Assembly: GCA_031216915.1 (NCBI GenBank)
Contig: CM062288.1
Span: forward strand, 183,112,596 to 183,176,595
Length of the DNA stretch: 64,000 nucleotides
DNA from: Pictodentalium vernedei
Taxonomy: Eukaryota; Mollusca; Scaphopoda; Dentaliida; Dentaliidae
Reading direction: 5' to 3'
A program made the position numbers and the translations under genes. This document shows positions 1 to 10,782 of the stretch, one piece after another (the first letter of the stretch is position 1; each line of letters begins with the position of its first letter). The notes under the pieces were generated by a model that made no database searches, had not been told where the DNA came from, and saw nothing but the letters and a program-made list of their open reading frames with translations.

Positions 1-419
1 ATAGAGTGGACGGTATTGTAGCTGGGTCGGGGCCTGATCCGGTAGTGGTATTACATGTGGGGTCCAATAACATCAGGGAGAGGAAATCAGTTCGTTTGGT
101 GGACACATACAAGGACCTAATTAGTAAGCTACTTAGCAGGAATGCTCGGATCATCGTTTCAGGGGTGCCCCCCGTTATGGGTGGTGGGAATGAAAGGAAC
201 TCGCGGATTATGGCACTAAACGAGGAGCTGGGAGAGCACTGCAAAGACTTGGGAGTACATTTCATTGACCACTGGGATTCATTCTGGGGATAAGGAGAGT
301 TGTATGGGCGAGACGGATTGCATTTAAGTAGGATGGGTACAGACCTGCTGGGCCAAAAAATCTTACAGGTGGCTGGGCCTTTTTTGGAGAAAAGGGGGGT
401 AGGGGACCACAGCCGGTAA
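1..419 (+). pseudogene. Copy A ORF1, C-terminal SGNH/GDSL esterase-like fragment
   Basis: C-terminal part of the ORF1 protein of the esterase LINE family. Visible are the block III equivalent (HVGSNN) and the terminal DGLHLSR, the Asp/His block of SGNH hydrolases. ORF1 esterase domains are known from CR1/L2-type LINEs, where they are thought to act on lipids or membranes; the role here is inferred. A CAA to TAA change at 291-293 (CAA in copy C) stops the frame just before the Asp/His block, so the catalytic triad could not be completed. The normal stop equivalent is at 417-419. Confidence 0.85.
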
Positions 420-463
420 CCCAGAGTGGCACAAATGCTGGGAACATAGGAAGAACAACAAAC

Positions 464-1202
464 ATGCACAATACAGGGACATACCAGGGTTATAATAATG
501 TGCCAGTGATGACATAAAAACAAAGATTCATTAAGTTTGGGTACTGCAACATCCAGGGTCTGCACAAGAAAGTAAGCGAAATATCAACAATGATGGACGA
601 AGGAGACTTCGATATAATGGGTCTAAGTGAGACGTGGATACGACGGATGAGCGGGTTGATCAGATGAAGGGTTGCGTGTGGATAGGAGCTGGGCGAACTG
701 AGGGTCAGAAACGGGGTGGGGGTGTTGGCATCTACGCTAAAGAGGAATTACAGCCCTCATTGATTACAGATCTCACAGAAGCAAGGACTCAGATTCCAGT
801 ATCCAACGAAATAGTCTGGGCAAAAATCAAGTTAGGAAGCAGGAGTGTTGCCGTTGGTGTTGTATACTTAGCAGTGGAGGGAAGTAAGCCCGAGTGGAAT
901 GATTCAATATATACAACTCTTAGATCGAATATCACAGAGCTTGGGAGCAGAGGGTTCAGTATTGTCCTAATGGGGGACTTCAATGGGCACATCGGGGATA
1001 AGGAGGAGGGCATACAGGGAGGTGATAGGAAAATTAACACGAATGGGAGGAAGATGTTGGACCTATCAAAAGAGCTTGGTTTAAAGATCCTGAACAGGGA
1101 TGCGAAATGTAAGGGTAAATGGACCTGGGAGAGGAACGATAAGAAAACAATAATTGATTATATACTCACTGACGTTAGCGTATGGAGGGAGGTTATAGAT
1201 GT
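464..1202 (+). pseudogene. Copy A ORF2 5' part: AP-endonuclease domain, broken
   Basis: Start of ORF2, encoding the apurinic/apyrimidinic-type endonuclease that nicks target DNA. Recognisable motifs are the N-terminal NIQGLH, LSETW, GDFNGHIGD and the IIDYIL segment. Compared with copy C the frame is broken twice: an in-frame TAA near 518 and loss of one G near 643 (CGACGGATG against CGACGGGATG). The text stops at 1202, where copy B is inserted, and resumes at 6289 in the middle of the same domain. Confidence 0.85.
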
Positions 1203-1490
1203 TATTGATTAAGTCTTAAGGTCTTTGTGAATACTACTCACGAAGAGAGAAGAAAATTTTCAACTCGGAACTGTTTATAAGTATTGTTTTTAATATTAGT
1301 TTTATTTCAGGGAAGTTTTTATATATTTAGTTTTGCAAGTGTGTTTGGGAGGATCGTACGGTGTAATAAGGAGGTTTAGGTGATAGGTTTTTCCGGTTTT
1401 GTTGTTTGTTTGCCTTAGTTGCCTTTTTTCGTGTGTGTTTGTTGCCCTGGTGTTTTTGTCGTTTTTGGTCATTGTATAATATTTGTAGTC
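1203..1490 (+). promoter_or_regulatory. Presumed 5' UTR / internal promoter region of LINE copy B
   Basis: About 290 bases between the left target duplication and the first ORF1 ATG at 1491. It is T-rich, with many short T runs. LINEs normally carry their promoter here. I see no motif that identifies one, so the assignment rests on position only. Confidence 0.4.
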
Positions 1491-2734
1491 ATGAGTGGTA
1501 AGTGCACGACGGGTGTTCAGACGGAGGTAAGTATGGGTGTTAAGGGAGGTCTGAGGGAGGTGAGTCGAGGGGTGCAGGTGGGGGAGAGTGAGGATCCGGA
1601 GGCATGCAGACAGTGTAATATGAGGTATGGTGGTGGTCGGTCACTGGAGAGTAGTGGGGTATGTGCGAATTGCAGGGATATTTTACAGTTGTTAGAGAAG
1701 TGTGTTGGATTTGAGCGGGAGATTGCAGAGCTGAGAGGGAGGTTGGGGAGGGCCGGTGTATCTGGAGTTACCCCGTTGAAGGTTACCTACGATGGTGAGG
1801 TGGAAGGTGGGTGGAAGGTCGTTGTGGATTCAAGGAGGAAAGTGGGAAGCAGGAAACGTGGGGAATAATGCTTGATGTGGGGGGTTTAACTGAGGAGGGA
1901 GGTTCTAGTAGGAAAATTCGGAAGGTGGCGTCAGGTCAGGGCTGCGTCGAGTCCGGAAGCCAGAGTCGGCGTAAGGCTGCCAAGGTTGCTAGGCGGTGTT
2001 TAGAAAACAGGTTTAGTGTTTTAGACTCTGATACCCCTGGGGACGAGAGTGAGGGGGAAAGTGTGGGGGGTGAGATGGTTGGTGATGATGATAGGCCATT
2101 CGGGGTAAGGAGGGCGGTCAAGAGAAAGAGGGGGCCAGGAGCTTGCAAAACGAGAGGAGGTGCAGATGATATAGGAACTGGGGCCAGAGGAAGAAAATTA
2201 GTTGTAGCGGGGAGCAGCATTGTACGTGGGATTGACAATGTTGTTTGTGGTCCTGATAGTTCCAATCGAACAGTATTGTGCTTTCCGGGGGCGAAGGTGG
2301 AGGATCTCAGGGACCGGGTAGACGGCATTGTGGCAGGGTCAGGGCCGGAACCGGTAGTGGTGGTCCATGTGGGGACCAATAATATCAGGGAGAGAAGGTC
2401 AGTAAGTTTGGTGGAGTCGTATAGAGGCTTAGTCGGCAAACTGTTAAGTAGGAATGCAAGGGTAGTCGTATCCGGGGTCCTTCCTGTCCTTGGAGGTGGG
2501 GACGAACGGAACTCAAGGATTTTGGCACTAAATGAAGAGTTAGAGGATTACTGTGTTGATCTAGGAATTCCCTTTATCGACCATTGGGACACGTTTTGGG
2601 GCAATGGGAGCATGTACGGGCGTGACGGGCTGCATCTTAGCAGGGCGGGGAAACGGGTATTAGGGGATAAAATTCTACGGGTAGCAGAGCCTTTTTTGGA
2701 GAGGAGCGGGGTGGGAGGTCAGAGGCAAGTATAA
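1491..2734 (+). pseudogene. Copy B ORF1: zinc-finger/coiled-coil plus SGNH esterase-like protein, one frameshift
   Basis: The start at ATG 1491 is chosen because it opens the frame leading to a Cys cluster (CRQCN then CANC). A heptad-like helix follows (about residues 65-90, LEKCVGFEREIAELRGRLGR), which probably oligomerises. After it the frame shifts by one lost base near 1860 relative to copy C. The second half is basic and low-complexity, then an SGNH hydrolase-like domain starts near 2195. It shows GSSIVRG (nucleophile Ser), HVGTNN and DGLHLSR (Asp/His). The stop at 2732-2734 sits only a few bases before ORF2. Known family biology: ORF1 proteins bind RNA and oligomerise. The esterase role in transposition is not established. 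Confidence 0.85.
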
Positions 2735-2739
2735 CGAGA

Positions 2740-5700
2740 GTGGACATAGGTGGGGTGAACAAGAGTGAGGGGGACAGAATAAGTTTACCAAGACTAGCAC
2801 CAGAAAACAATGGGCCCAGTAGGCGGAAGCCAATGAACCTCGGTACCCTGAAAGTGGGTTATAGCAACATCCAGGGTCTCCACCGGAAAGTAAGTGAAAT
2901 TGCTACATTGATCGAGGCAGAGGAGTTTGATGTCATGGGCATAAGCGAGACGTGGGTAAGACACGAGGAATGGGTAGACCAAGTAAGCGGGTGTGTGTGG
3001 ATAGGTGTAGGGCGAACGGAAGGCCAGAAAAAGGGGGGAGGGGTAGGCATGTACATTAAAGAGGATGTAAAACCGTCGCTGATTACAGATCTGGAAGATA
3101 TCATCACCTCGGCTGATGTGTCAAAAGAAATTGGATGGGTAAAGATCAGTCTGAGAAACAAAAGTATTGCCCTTGGGATTGTATACTGTGCGGTGGAGGG
3201 AAGTAAACCCGAGTGGAATGACTCGATATACTCAACACTAAGGTCCAATATCACTGAACTAGAAAACAGGGGGCTCGGTATAATTCTGATGGGCGACTTT
3301 AATGGACACATAGGTGACAAGGAAGAAGGCATAGAGGGTGGGGACAAGAAAGTCAACAGGAATGGAAGGAAGCTGTTGAACTTCACAAATGAGCTCGGTC
3401 TGAAGATTCTGAACAGGGACGCTAGATGTAAGGGGAAATGGACCTGGGAGAGAAACGACAGAAAATCAATAATTGACTACATTCTCATAGATATGAATTT
3501 ATGGAGGGAGGTGATAAGGGTAGAAGTGGATGATGAGGGCAAAATGGAGTTGGATAGTGACCACAACTTGATTACAGTGACGATGAGGGCCAAAAACCTA
3601 GAGAAAAGGAAAGGAAGCTTCAAGGAGATTTGGGAACTCAAAAAGGATGCCGACTGGGCGAAGTTCGAAGAAAAACTGAAACCAAAGCTTGCAGCCGTAC
3701 ACAAGGGGGGTAGTGTCCAGAAGATGGCCGACGACATAGTTGCGAGCCTAGTGGAGGCAGGGAAGGAAAGTGTAGGAAAGATTAGGGTGCCAACACGGGA
3801 ACTTGGGTACAGAGTGAACGAAGAATTGAAAAGGGCCATAAAGGTTAGAAAAGATAAATGTGCTGCATACAGGAGAAGTAGAAAACTTAAGGGGGTGGAA
3901 AGCAATGAGGCCATGGTGGCAAAGGAAGAATACCAACAAGCACGAAATAAAGTAAATAAGATTAAAGACGACAACCGGAGAGTGCGAAATAGCAGTCTTA
4001 TTAGGACGATAAGAACGACAGGGGGGTCGAGTTCGAGCGTATTTTGGAAATGGGTGAACAAACGTAACAAAGGGAATAACCAACAGAGCATTAAAGTAGA
4101 TGACAGAGTTACAGAAGAGCGAGATCAAATCGCATTAGAACTAGTCAAGCACTGTGAAAAGGTAAACGATAAGCGATGGGGCATGGGGAACCCACCGGAG
4201 TGTCCGAACCAGGTCGAGGAAAATCTCTCGGACTTCGTGTGCAGCGAAATCAAAACTGAGGAGGTGCGAAGGGTGATCTCAAAATTGAGGAATGGAAAAG
4301 CGGGAGGGGTGGACGAAATTCCTAACGAGTTTATCAAAAAAGGGGGAGAGGAACTCTTGGAAAGCCTGACTGCCCTATTCAATTTAGCCATAGAAAAACA
4401 AGAGGTCCCAAAGGAGTGGAGGGAAAGCAAAGTGACGTTTATTCACAAAAAGGGGGAAAAAGACGTTTTGGATAACTATCGAGGGATCTCTGTCAGTAGC
4501 AACATTGGAAAGGTTTTCTGTAAAGTCCTTTATGGGAGACTAGAGGAGGTAATTGAGGAGAAGGGTTTTTTGGGAGAAATCCAGAATGGCTTCAGGAAGG
4601 GAAGGAGAGTAACCGACCATCTTTTCACGCTATCCCAAATGATAGAATCCGCGAAAGCAAAAAAGAAAAAGATGTTTATGGCCTTTTTGGATGTCAAAAA
4701 GGCATACGATAGAGTATGGAGGGAGGGTATGTGGCGCAAGCTGGAGGCTCTGGGCTTAGGATGCGAGTTTGTTGGAATTATGAAAGCATTATATAAAGAT
4801 GTACAGAGTGAACTTAGTCTGGGAAACATTACAACAAAACGTGTGCCTATGGAGATAGGCCTAAAACAGGGGTGTATCCTTTCGCCAATCCTGTTTGCAT
4901 TGTACATCAAAGGTTTAGGAGATGAACTCCTGCGTAGCGACGAGGGGGTAGCAGTTGGGAACTTGAAGATCCCAGGGCTATTTTTTGCAGACGATATGGT
5001 TCTAGTGTCAGAAAGCGAAGAGGGGCTAACGAAAATGCTGGGAATTGTTGGGAAATATGGGAGCAAATGGAGACTCGAACTTAATGAAAGCAAGAGCAAA
5101 GTTATACCTGTGGGCCGCAAAGTGGACCCCACTCGAAGGTGGAGAGTGGGTGAGTTCTGCATTCCGGAAGGGAGCAGCAAACTTCTCAGTGTAGGAGAGA
5201 CAGGTGATTACGAGTATTTGGGGGTAAATATAAACATTACAGGAAGAGGCATCTACCGAAACCACACAAATAAATTGATTCTGAAGGGGAAGCGAATCCT
5301 TAACCAAATGAAACTTATAGGGAGAAACAGTTTCAATAAGGTTTTCGTGGGGAAAACCATTTGGGAAATGGTGGGGCTGCCAAGTATAACATACGGTACG
5401 GAAGTGGTACCTCTAAACCAGACGGCCATAAAGAGCTTGGAAATCTTACAGAACGATGCAGGCCGATGGATAACGGGGTCGAGCAATGCCGCAGCGCTAG
5501 AAGCAATCAGGGGTGAGCTTGGGTGGATGAGGATCAAGGACAGGATAGACCTGTTGAAACTCGGTTATCTTAATTATTTGGTGAATCTCCCCGACAGCCG
5601 ATGGTGTAAAGTAATGTTCCTGCAAATCTTCAACTCAAATATCAAAACGGGGTGGATGGTCCAAGTGAGGGAGCTAGTAGAAAACTACTCATTGGAGATC

Positions 5701-6228
5701 TCGGACCTGGACGTTGGGGCAAACCAGGGTAAAAAAATCGTCAGAGAAAGGGTCTTGGAGGATTGTAACCGTAATTGGCGAGAGGGGGTCAAATCAAAAA
5801 GGTCTTTGGGTGGCCTGCGTGATAAAGAGAGGCCAGGTTTTGAAGAGTACCTTGATGGCACATTTGGGGGGTCACTGCTGTTCAAGCTGCGGTCGCGATC
5901 CCTGGAGCTGAGGGGAAAAATTGGGAAAGACGGTGAAAGGGAGTGACAGAATTGTAACTTGGGCATGGTGGAGACCCTGGAACACTTCCTTCTAGAATGC
6001 CCTAAGTATCAGTCTAAAAGAATGAGATTCACTGGGAGTATAATGGGGAAGTGGGATGGGAGAATGAAGGACATGTGGTTAGGGGGAGACTCAAAGGAGA
6101 GGGTTAATGTGCTAATCGGAGAGATAGGGAAGAATGGGGCAAGGGATGTCATCAAGCAGTTCGTCTCCGAATGTTGGGAGGAGAGGAGAAGCGTGGGAAC
6201 AGGGAGGCAGTTGGGAGTTCAGGGGTAA
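2740..6228 (+). pseudogene. Copy B ORF2: endonuclease-reverse transcriptase with one premature TGA
   Basis: A single open frame of 1068 codons reaches 5946, then an in-frame TGA, then the same frame continues to TAA at 6226-6228. Domains in order: AP endonuclease (NIQGLH, LMGDFNGHIGD, SDHNLI); reverse transcriptase with motif A FLDVKKAYDRV, the motif B region GLKQGCILSP and catalytic FFADDMVL near 4981-5004; a C-terminal Cys/His finger. The TGA replaces the first Cys codon of that finger (TGC in copy C). No ATG lies at the very start of the frame; the first obvious Met is near 2833, so initiation may depend on the ORF1 stop close by. Clade not settled: the (TTA)n tail and RT style could fit the CR1/L2, RTE-like or I groups. 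Confidence 0.9.
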
Positions 6229-6288
6229 CCAAGGCCTTCTCGTTCGAGAACCGCGACAAATCAGCGGCTGGCCAAAGTGTTATTATTA
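6229..6288 (+). other. LINE family 3' UTR with small conserved hairpin and (TTA)n tail
   Basis: All three copies end with the same short segment: CCGCGACAAATCAGCGG, which can form a CCGC/GCGG stem, then CTGGCCAAAG and a short TTA-repeat tail (here, 12097-12156 and 27225-27281). Conservation of a short hairpin right before the tail is what one expects of a 3' end recognised by the element's own reverse transcriptase. That function is inferred. Confidence 0.6.
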
Positions 6289-7696
6289 TTATAGATGTAG
6301 AAATAGATGACGAGGGAAAAAATGACTTGGGTAGTGATCACAACCTGATAACAGTTAAGATTATGGGCAAAAAGACGAATAGAGACAGAAATACCTTCAA
6401 GGAAGTTTGGGGACTAAAACAAGGAGCCGACTGGAAGCAGTTTCGGGAAAAACTAAAACCAAATCTTGAATGTATACCTAGGGATGCAAATGTCCAGAGT
6501 ATTTCAGATGGCATAGTAAATAGCCTAACAGAGGCAGGGAAGGAGTGTATAGGAAGGGTGAGGGTCCCAACGAGAGAGCTTGGATACAGGGTTAAAGAGG
6601 GACTGAAAAAGGCTATAAAAGAAAGGAAGGTAAAATGCGCTGCTTACAGAAGAAGTAGGAAGCTTAAAGGGGTGGATAACAATGACACGAGACTAATGAA
6701 AGGAGAATATGAACTGGCACGGAAAAAGGTGAATGAGATAAAGAATAATAATAGGAAGGAGCACAACTGCAGTCTTGCCAGAACAATAAAGAAAACGGGG
6801 GGTTCGAGCTCAAACGTATTTTGGAACTGGGTAAATAAACGGGGGAAAAGTAGTGTGCAGAGTATCAAAGTGGATGGGGAAAGTACAGAAGATAAAGGCC
6901 GTATCGCTTCAGAGTTAGTCAAGCACTGGGAAAAGATAAACGATAGGCGATGGGGCAGTGGGTCCCCACCAAAAAGAAATACACTGGTGGAGGAGAACCT
7001 ATCCAATCGTGTATGTAGCGAAATAACGGCAGGAGAAGTGCGGAACGTGGTCTCGAAATTAAAAAATGGTAAAGCGGGAGGGACTGATGAAATTCCGAAC
7101 GAATTCCTCAAAAATGGAGGGGAGGCACTTATTGAAGTCCTGACAAACCTTTTCAACCTGGCTCTGCGAAAGCAAGAGGTCCCCAGAGAGTGGAGGGAAA
7201 GTAAGGTGTCGTTCATACACAAAAAGGGGGATAAGGAAGTTCTAGATAACTATAGGGGGATATCAGTTAGTAGTAACATCGGAAAAGTATTCTGTAAGGT
7301 CATATACGGTAGACTAGAGGAAGTTATAGAAGAGAAAGGTTTTTTAGGAGAAATTCAAAATGGTTTCAGGAAAGGACGAAGAGTCACTGATCACCTATTT
7401 ACACTCACCCAACTGATAGAATCAACAAAGGCTGAAAAGAAAAAGATGTTTCTGGCATTTCTAGATGTGAAAAAAAGCGTACGACCGAGTGTGGAGGGAA
7501 GGTATGTGGCGAAAGCTCGAGGGCATCGGACTGGGGGGGGGGGGGTGACTTTGTGGGAATCATGAAAGCACTGTATACAGATGTGCAAAGCCAACTCAGT
7601 CTAGGGAGTATCACTACAAAACGAGTCCCTATGGATACAGGCCTCAAGCAGGGGTGTATCTTTTCACCGATTTTGTTTGCATTGTATGTTAAAGAT
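6289..7696 (+). pseudogene. Copy A ORF2 middle part: end of endonuclease to RT motif B
   Basis: Continuation of copy A after the copy B insertion. It begins with the right-hand target duplication and the SDHNLI end of the endonuclease, then the linker and the RT fingers/palm with FLDVKK. Two lesions against copy C lie close together: an extra A in the run near 7475 and a G run expanded to at least twelve near 7540. The frame then recovers through GLKQGCIFSP and LYVKD before the MULE interrupts it at 7697. Confidence 0.88.
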
Positions 7697-7702
7697 GAAT
7701 GT

Positions 7703-7821
7703 AGGACGTTTCGGACACGGACGTTTCGGACCGGACGTTTCGGACTAGGACGTTTCGGACTAGGACGTTTCGGACTAGGACGTTTCGGACAGAAATATTG
7801 GACAGGGCGGACGTTTCGGCC
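7703..7821. repeat. Left MULE terminus: tandem GGACGTTTCGGAC units
   Basis: Seven or so copies of a unit whose core is GACGTTTCGG, several with the exact 15-base spacing GGACGTTTCGGACTA. They form one half of the inverted terminus. Likely repeated transposase binding sites, by analogy with other MULEs whose inverted ends contain internal repeats. Confidence 0.88.
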
Positions 7822-8215
7822 AGAATGTATTTGGGTGTACTTTTGAGATTGTTCTCTTGTGGGTGGAAGGGAGGGGGAGGGGGTGGGGTGGGATGTAAAT
7901 TGTAAAATGAAAATGAACAACATTTGAAAGTTTTATAATTTTTTAAAACTGTCATAAAATTTACCTGATATTATACATAGCACAACAAACATGAACATTT
8001 AAAAACAGGTTATAACTAATATTACAATAGCAAAACAATAGCACAATACAATTCTAATGTTACTTGTTGTTTCTGATTTATATAGTTTATAGAAATTACA
8101 AAGAACTAGAAAAATAAAATTTTCATGCTGGTGGCTGAACATTTCGCTATAAAAATTTAGTAACAGATTACGGGTTATAATTTAGAATGAAAAGTTTGGG
8201 TTTTTTTCACTTTTT

Positions 8216-8560
8216 CAAGTCTCTTTTAATTTATATATAATATAAATTACAAGGAACTGGAAAAAATAAAATTTCTATGCTTTTAAATGAATATTTAGAA
8301 TATGAATATTTAGCTATAAAATTTAAGTATAGACTACCGGAAATAATTTGTCATGCTACTGGTTGGGTATACTTTTCCAAGTCTCTTTTAATTTATATAT
8401 AATATAAATTACAAGGAACTGGAAAAAATAAAATTTCTATGCTTTTAAATGAATATTTAGAATATGAATATTTAGCTATAAAATTTAAGTATAGACTACC
8501 GGAAATAATTTGTCATGCTACTGGTTGGGTATACTTTTCCAAGTTCTTTTTAATTTATAT
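8216..8560. repeat. 162-bp tandem duplication inside the MULE
   Basis: Two essentially identical copies of a 162-base AT-rich unit (8216-8377 and 8378-8539), followed by the start of a third that diverges after about 20 bases. The unit begins CAAGTCTCTTTTAATTTAT. The near identity suggests recent slippage or unequal exchange. It lies between the left terminus and the 3' end of the transposase gene. Confidence 0.9.
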
Positions 8561-8626
8561 AATTTATGAATTCCAACGAAATAGAAAAAATACATTTTTC
8601 ATCTTATTGATCAAATATTTCTGAGT

Positions 8627-10087
8627 TTATAAATTTGGTTGACCACCACGCAGATTACAGCTTACACCTCGGAGAAATTCTGGTATGCTTTTACGACCAG
8701 ACAACCTATCCTCACACAAATTTTGAAGACGGGATTGTAATTCAGTGAATACTTTTTTTGTTCTTTTTTTTGGTCTTATACCACGTTCAAGCTGGAGCAA
8801 CACACCTTTGACACGTGCACATTCAGATTGTAAACATTCAATCAATTTCCAGATACTTGGGTGACTATGCCCAATAAGTCCTTGAAATTTATTATTCCAA
8901 CCTTCTGAGATATTATTTGTTCTGGGCAGGTTGGCAATAGTGACATCATGGACATTCCAACTTGAAGGTGGAAATAAAGGAGGCACTCGCCTCAACCTAA
9001 CAGTCTGAATACCATTCACCTCTCTTGCTGGTCTCTGACGAAGTTGACCATTAACATAAGTATTGTCAAAATATTCAACGAGAGGTTCTGCTTCCTCTGG
9101 CATTGTCTCTTTCAAATAATTCATGCCCTCATTAACTTCAGTTACAGGCAGAAATGCCAAAGCGTCTATTTGACCACAAAAAAGCCGAAAATTATTGTCT
9201 GACTCATATAAACTTGAAAGACCTAACGACTGAATTTTACGCCACACAGACTGAGAAAGATGATAAAAACAATATTGAATGTTTACATGGTTTCCAAAGA
9301 CAGAATGAACAGAAAGCTGAACACTTCTTTCGAAATCAATAATAACTGTTGTTGGATCACAGTCAGCTTCTGCCAGTTTACTAAACAGAGTTTCATAACT
9401 AGTTTGAGTCTTCCGTTGGAGTAATGCATAAACTAATGGCAAAAACACATTATCTACCCGACCATGAATGACATATAACTGATATAAAATATTTGGAGCT
9501 ACTGAAAATGTTCCATCCATGCACCAAGTGTCACAGTTTGCAAGCAGCTGCAAATGTTGTTCTGTTGCAAAAATAATCACACGCTCATCAGCATTAGGAC
9601 CATTGTCACTAAATAAAAATGGAATGGGTTGATCACCTGAAGTCATAGTCCATTCACCAACTATTTCTAACTCGCGGAGTGTTTGTGGATCTTTGGGTCG
9701 ATGTTGGGCTCTAGCCCTCCTGAGTACTCGTTTGGCAACGTCTGAATCTGGAAGACGAGCTTTCACTTCATCAGATACTGTTAAAAGCATATTTGTGAAT
9801 ATCTGGTTTGGCTTATCATTAGTTGTACTGGCCATATTCTTCATGTTTTGTCTACATTTAGAAACATCTACTTCTGTTTGGTCAGCTAAGTGAGAATGAA
9901 TCTTTGTTAGAATTGGACATTCATAACAGTCATTAGTCTTTAAGGTAGCTGCACAAGTTACAGGGGAGTCTCGTTTCACACAGCGCCATGTTATAGATTT
10001 CTGTTTCTCTGAGATTGACTTAATAGTGTACATGTGTCCCTCAAAACACAATTTTTTTCCACCTCTTTTTGTTGATAATATTTCCAT
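8627..10087 (-). CDS. MULE transposase with N-terminal FLYWCH zinc finger
   Basis: 486 residues if started at the ATG at 10087-10085 (MEILSTK); the frame is open 30 codons further upstream without better support. Near the N terminus a FLYWCH-type finger is visible, with WRC, a second Cys (TCAA) and HSH, a DNA-binding module common in animal MULEs. The MULE transposase domain follows, with CMDGTFSVAPN (first catalytic Asp) and VIIDFERSV (second Asp). A conserved C-terminal block has WNVHD and RTNNISEGWNN. Family role: binds the terminal repeats and cuts and pastes the element. I see no internal frameshift. Length is on the short side for MULE transposases. Confidence 0.9.
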   Translation of the reverse strand: MEILSTKRGGKKLCFEGHMYTIKSISEKQKSITWRCVKRDSPVTCAATLKTNDCYECPILTKIHSHLADQTEVDVSKCRQNMKNMASTTNDKPNQIFTNMLLTVSDEVKARLPDSDVAKRVLRRARAQHRPKDPQTLRELEIVGEWTMTSGDQPIPFLFSDNGPNADERVIIFATEQHLQLLANCDTWCMDGTFSVAPNILYQLYVIHGRVDNVFLPLVYALLQRKTQTSYETLFSKLAEADCDPTTVIIDFERSVQLSVHSVFGNHVNIQYCFYHLSQSVWRKIQSLGLSSLYESDNNFRLFCGQIDALAFLPVTEVNEGMNYLKETMPEEAEPLVEYFDNTYVNGQLRQRPAREVNGIQTVRLRRVPPLFPPSSWNVHDVTIANLPRTNNISEGWNNKFQGLIGHSHPSIWKLIECLQSECARVKGVLLQLERGIRPKKRTKKVFTELQSRLQNLCEDRLSGRKSIPEFLRGVSCNLRGGQPNL

Positions 10088-10672
10088 CTTGAGGCAACTA
10101 AGAAGCAACAAATTATGAGGAGACAGTGATAACAGAGAATTTATATTAAAAAAAGCAGAATAGTTTTGAAGCCACATAAGTCAGAAAAAATAAAAGGACA
10201 CTTTGAAATTAAGTGTTGCAACAACAACAAGAATTGATCTAAAAATTATCTGCCATAAAAATTTAGTATGAATCACTGTAAAAACACACTCAACAATGAG
10301 GGAAGCTGAGAAACACTCTTGCTATTAATTGTAGCTGTGGTGAAATTGCTATAAAAACACAAAGCCAGAAGATAAGAAGCTTTGAAGTCTAAAAAGCCTG
10401 AGAGAAAGAAAGTAAAACAGATGCCCACAATTGTGTTTTTGATAGTAAACTGAATGAATGGAGTATGATACATTGTAGCTTTATTTCAAAATTTTTCATC
10501 AGTTTGCATTACCACTATGTTTTACAAAAAGGCTCCCCCCCCCAAAAAAAAAATTCCCTAATAAGCAAAACTCTTTTGTAACAAAAATTTGTGAAAAATT
10601 AAATAAATTGAAAACCCACTAACAATATCCATATAAAAATATCCACTAAAAATTATATAAAATATAAAAAAA

Positions 10673-10779
10673 GTCCGAAACGTCCGGGGTCCGAAACGTC
10701 CTAGTCCGAATCGTCCATGTCCGAAACGTCCGGTCCGAAATGTCCTAGTCCGAAACGTCCGTGTCCGAAACGTCCGTCC
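10673..10779. repeat. Right MULE terminus: inverted GTCCGAAACGTCC units
   Basis: At least six copies of the reverse-complement unit (GTCCGAAACGTCC with spacers CTA, GG or GT). The outermost bases match the left terminus in inverted orientation. A few units carry single substitutions (AATCGTCC, AATGTCC). They end three bases before the right target duplication. Confidence 0.88.
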
Positions 10780-10782
10780 ACC

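Larger units (their letters stand above)
1203..6288 (+). mobile_element. Esterase-type LINE copy B, near full length, nested in copy A
   Basis: About 5.1 kb element with 5' UTR, ORF1, ORF2, short 3' UTR and a (TTA)n tail. It is bounded by a perfect 10-bp target-site duplication, TTATAGATGT, at 1193-1202 and 6289-6298. Copy A sequence resumes directly after the right duplication. Protein similarity to copies A and C is high but clearly lower than between A and C, so B belongs to a sister subfamily. This is the best view of the complete family architecture. ORF1 carries one frameshift and ORF2 one nonsense codon. Confidence 0.93.
7697..10782 (-). mobile_element. MULE (Mutator-like) DNA transposon with tandem-repeat inverted termini
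   Basis: A 3.1-kb element inserted in copy A, bounded by a perfect 9-bp target duplication GTTAAAGAT at 7688-7696 and 10783-10791; 9-11 bp is the hallmark of Mutator elements. Both ends are arrays of a 13-15 base unit (GGACGTTTCGGAC plus a short spacer) in inverted orientation. A single transposase gene lies inside on the minus strand. The AT-rich segment 7830-8620 between left terminus and gene is non-coding and contains a tandem duplication. The transposase frame is open, so the copy may be young. Confidence 0.93.

Noticed and set aside
7697..7850. Extension of LINE copy A ORF2 through the GACGTTTCGG repeats
   Set aside because: The reading frame stays open by chance across the repeats, but the 9-bp duplication proves this is the MULE terminus.
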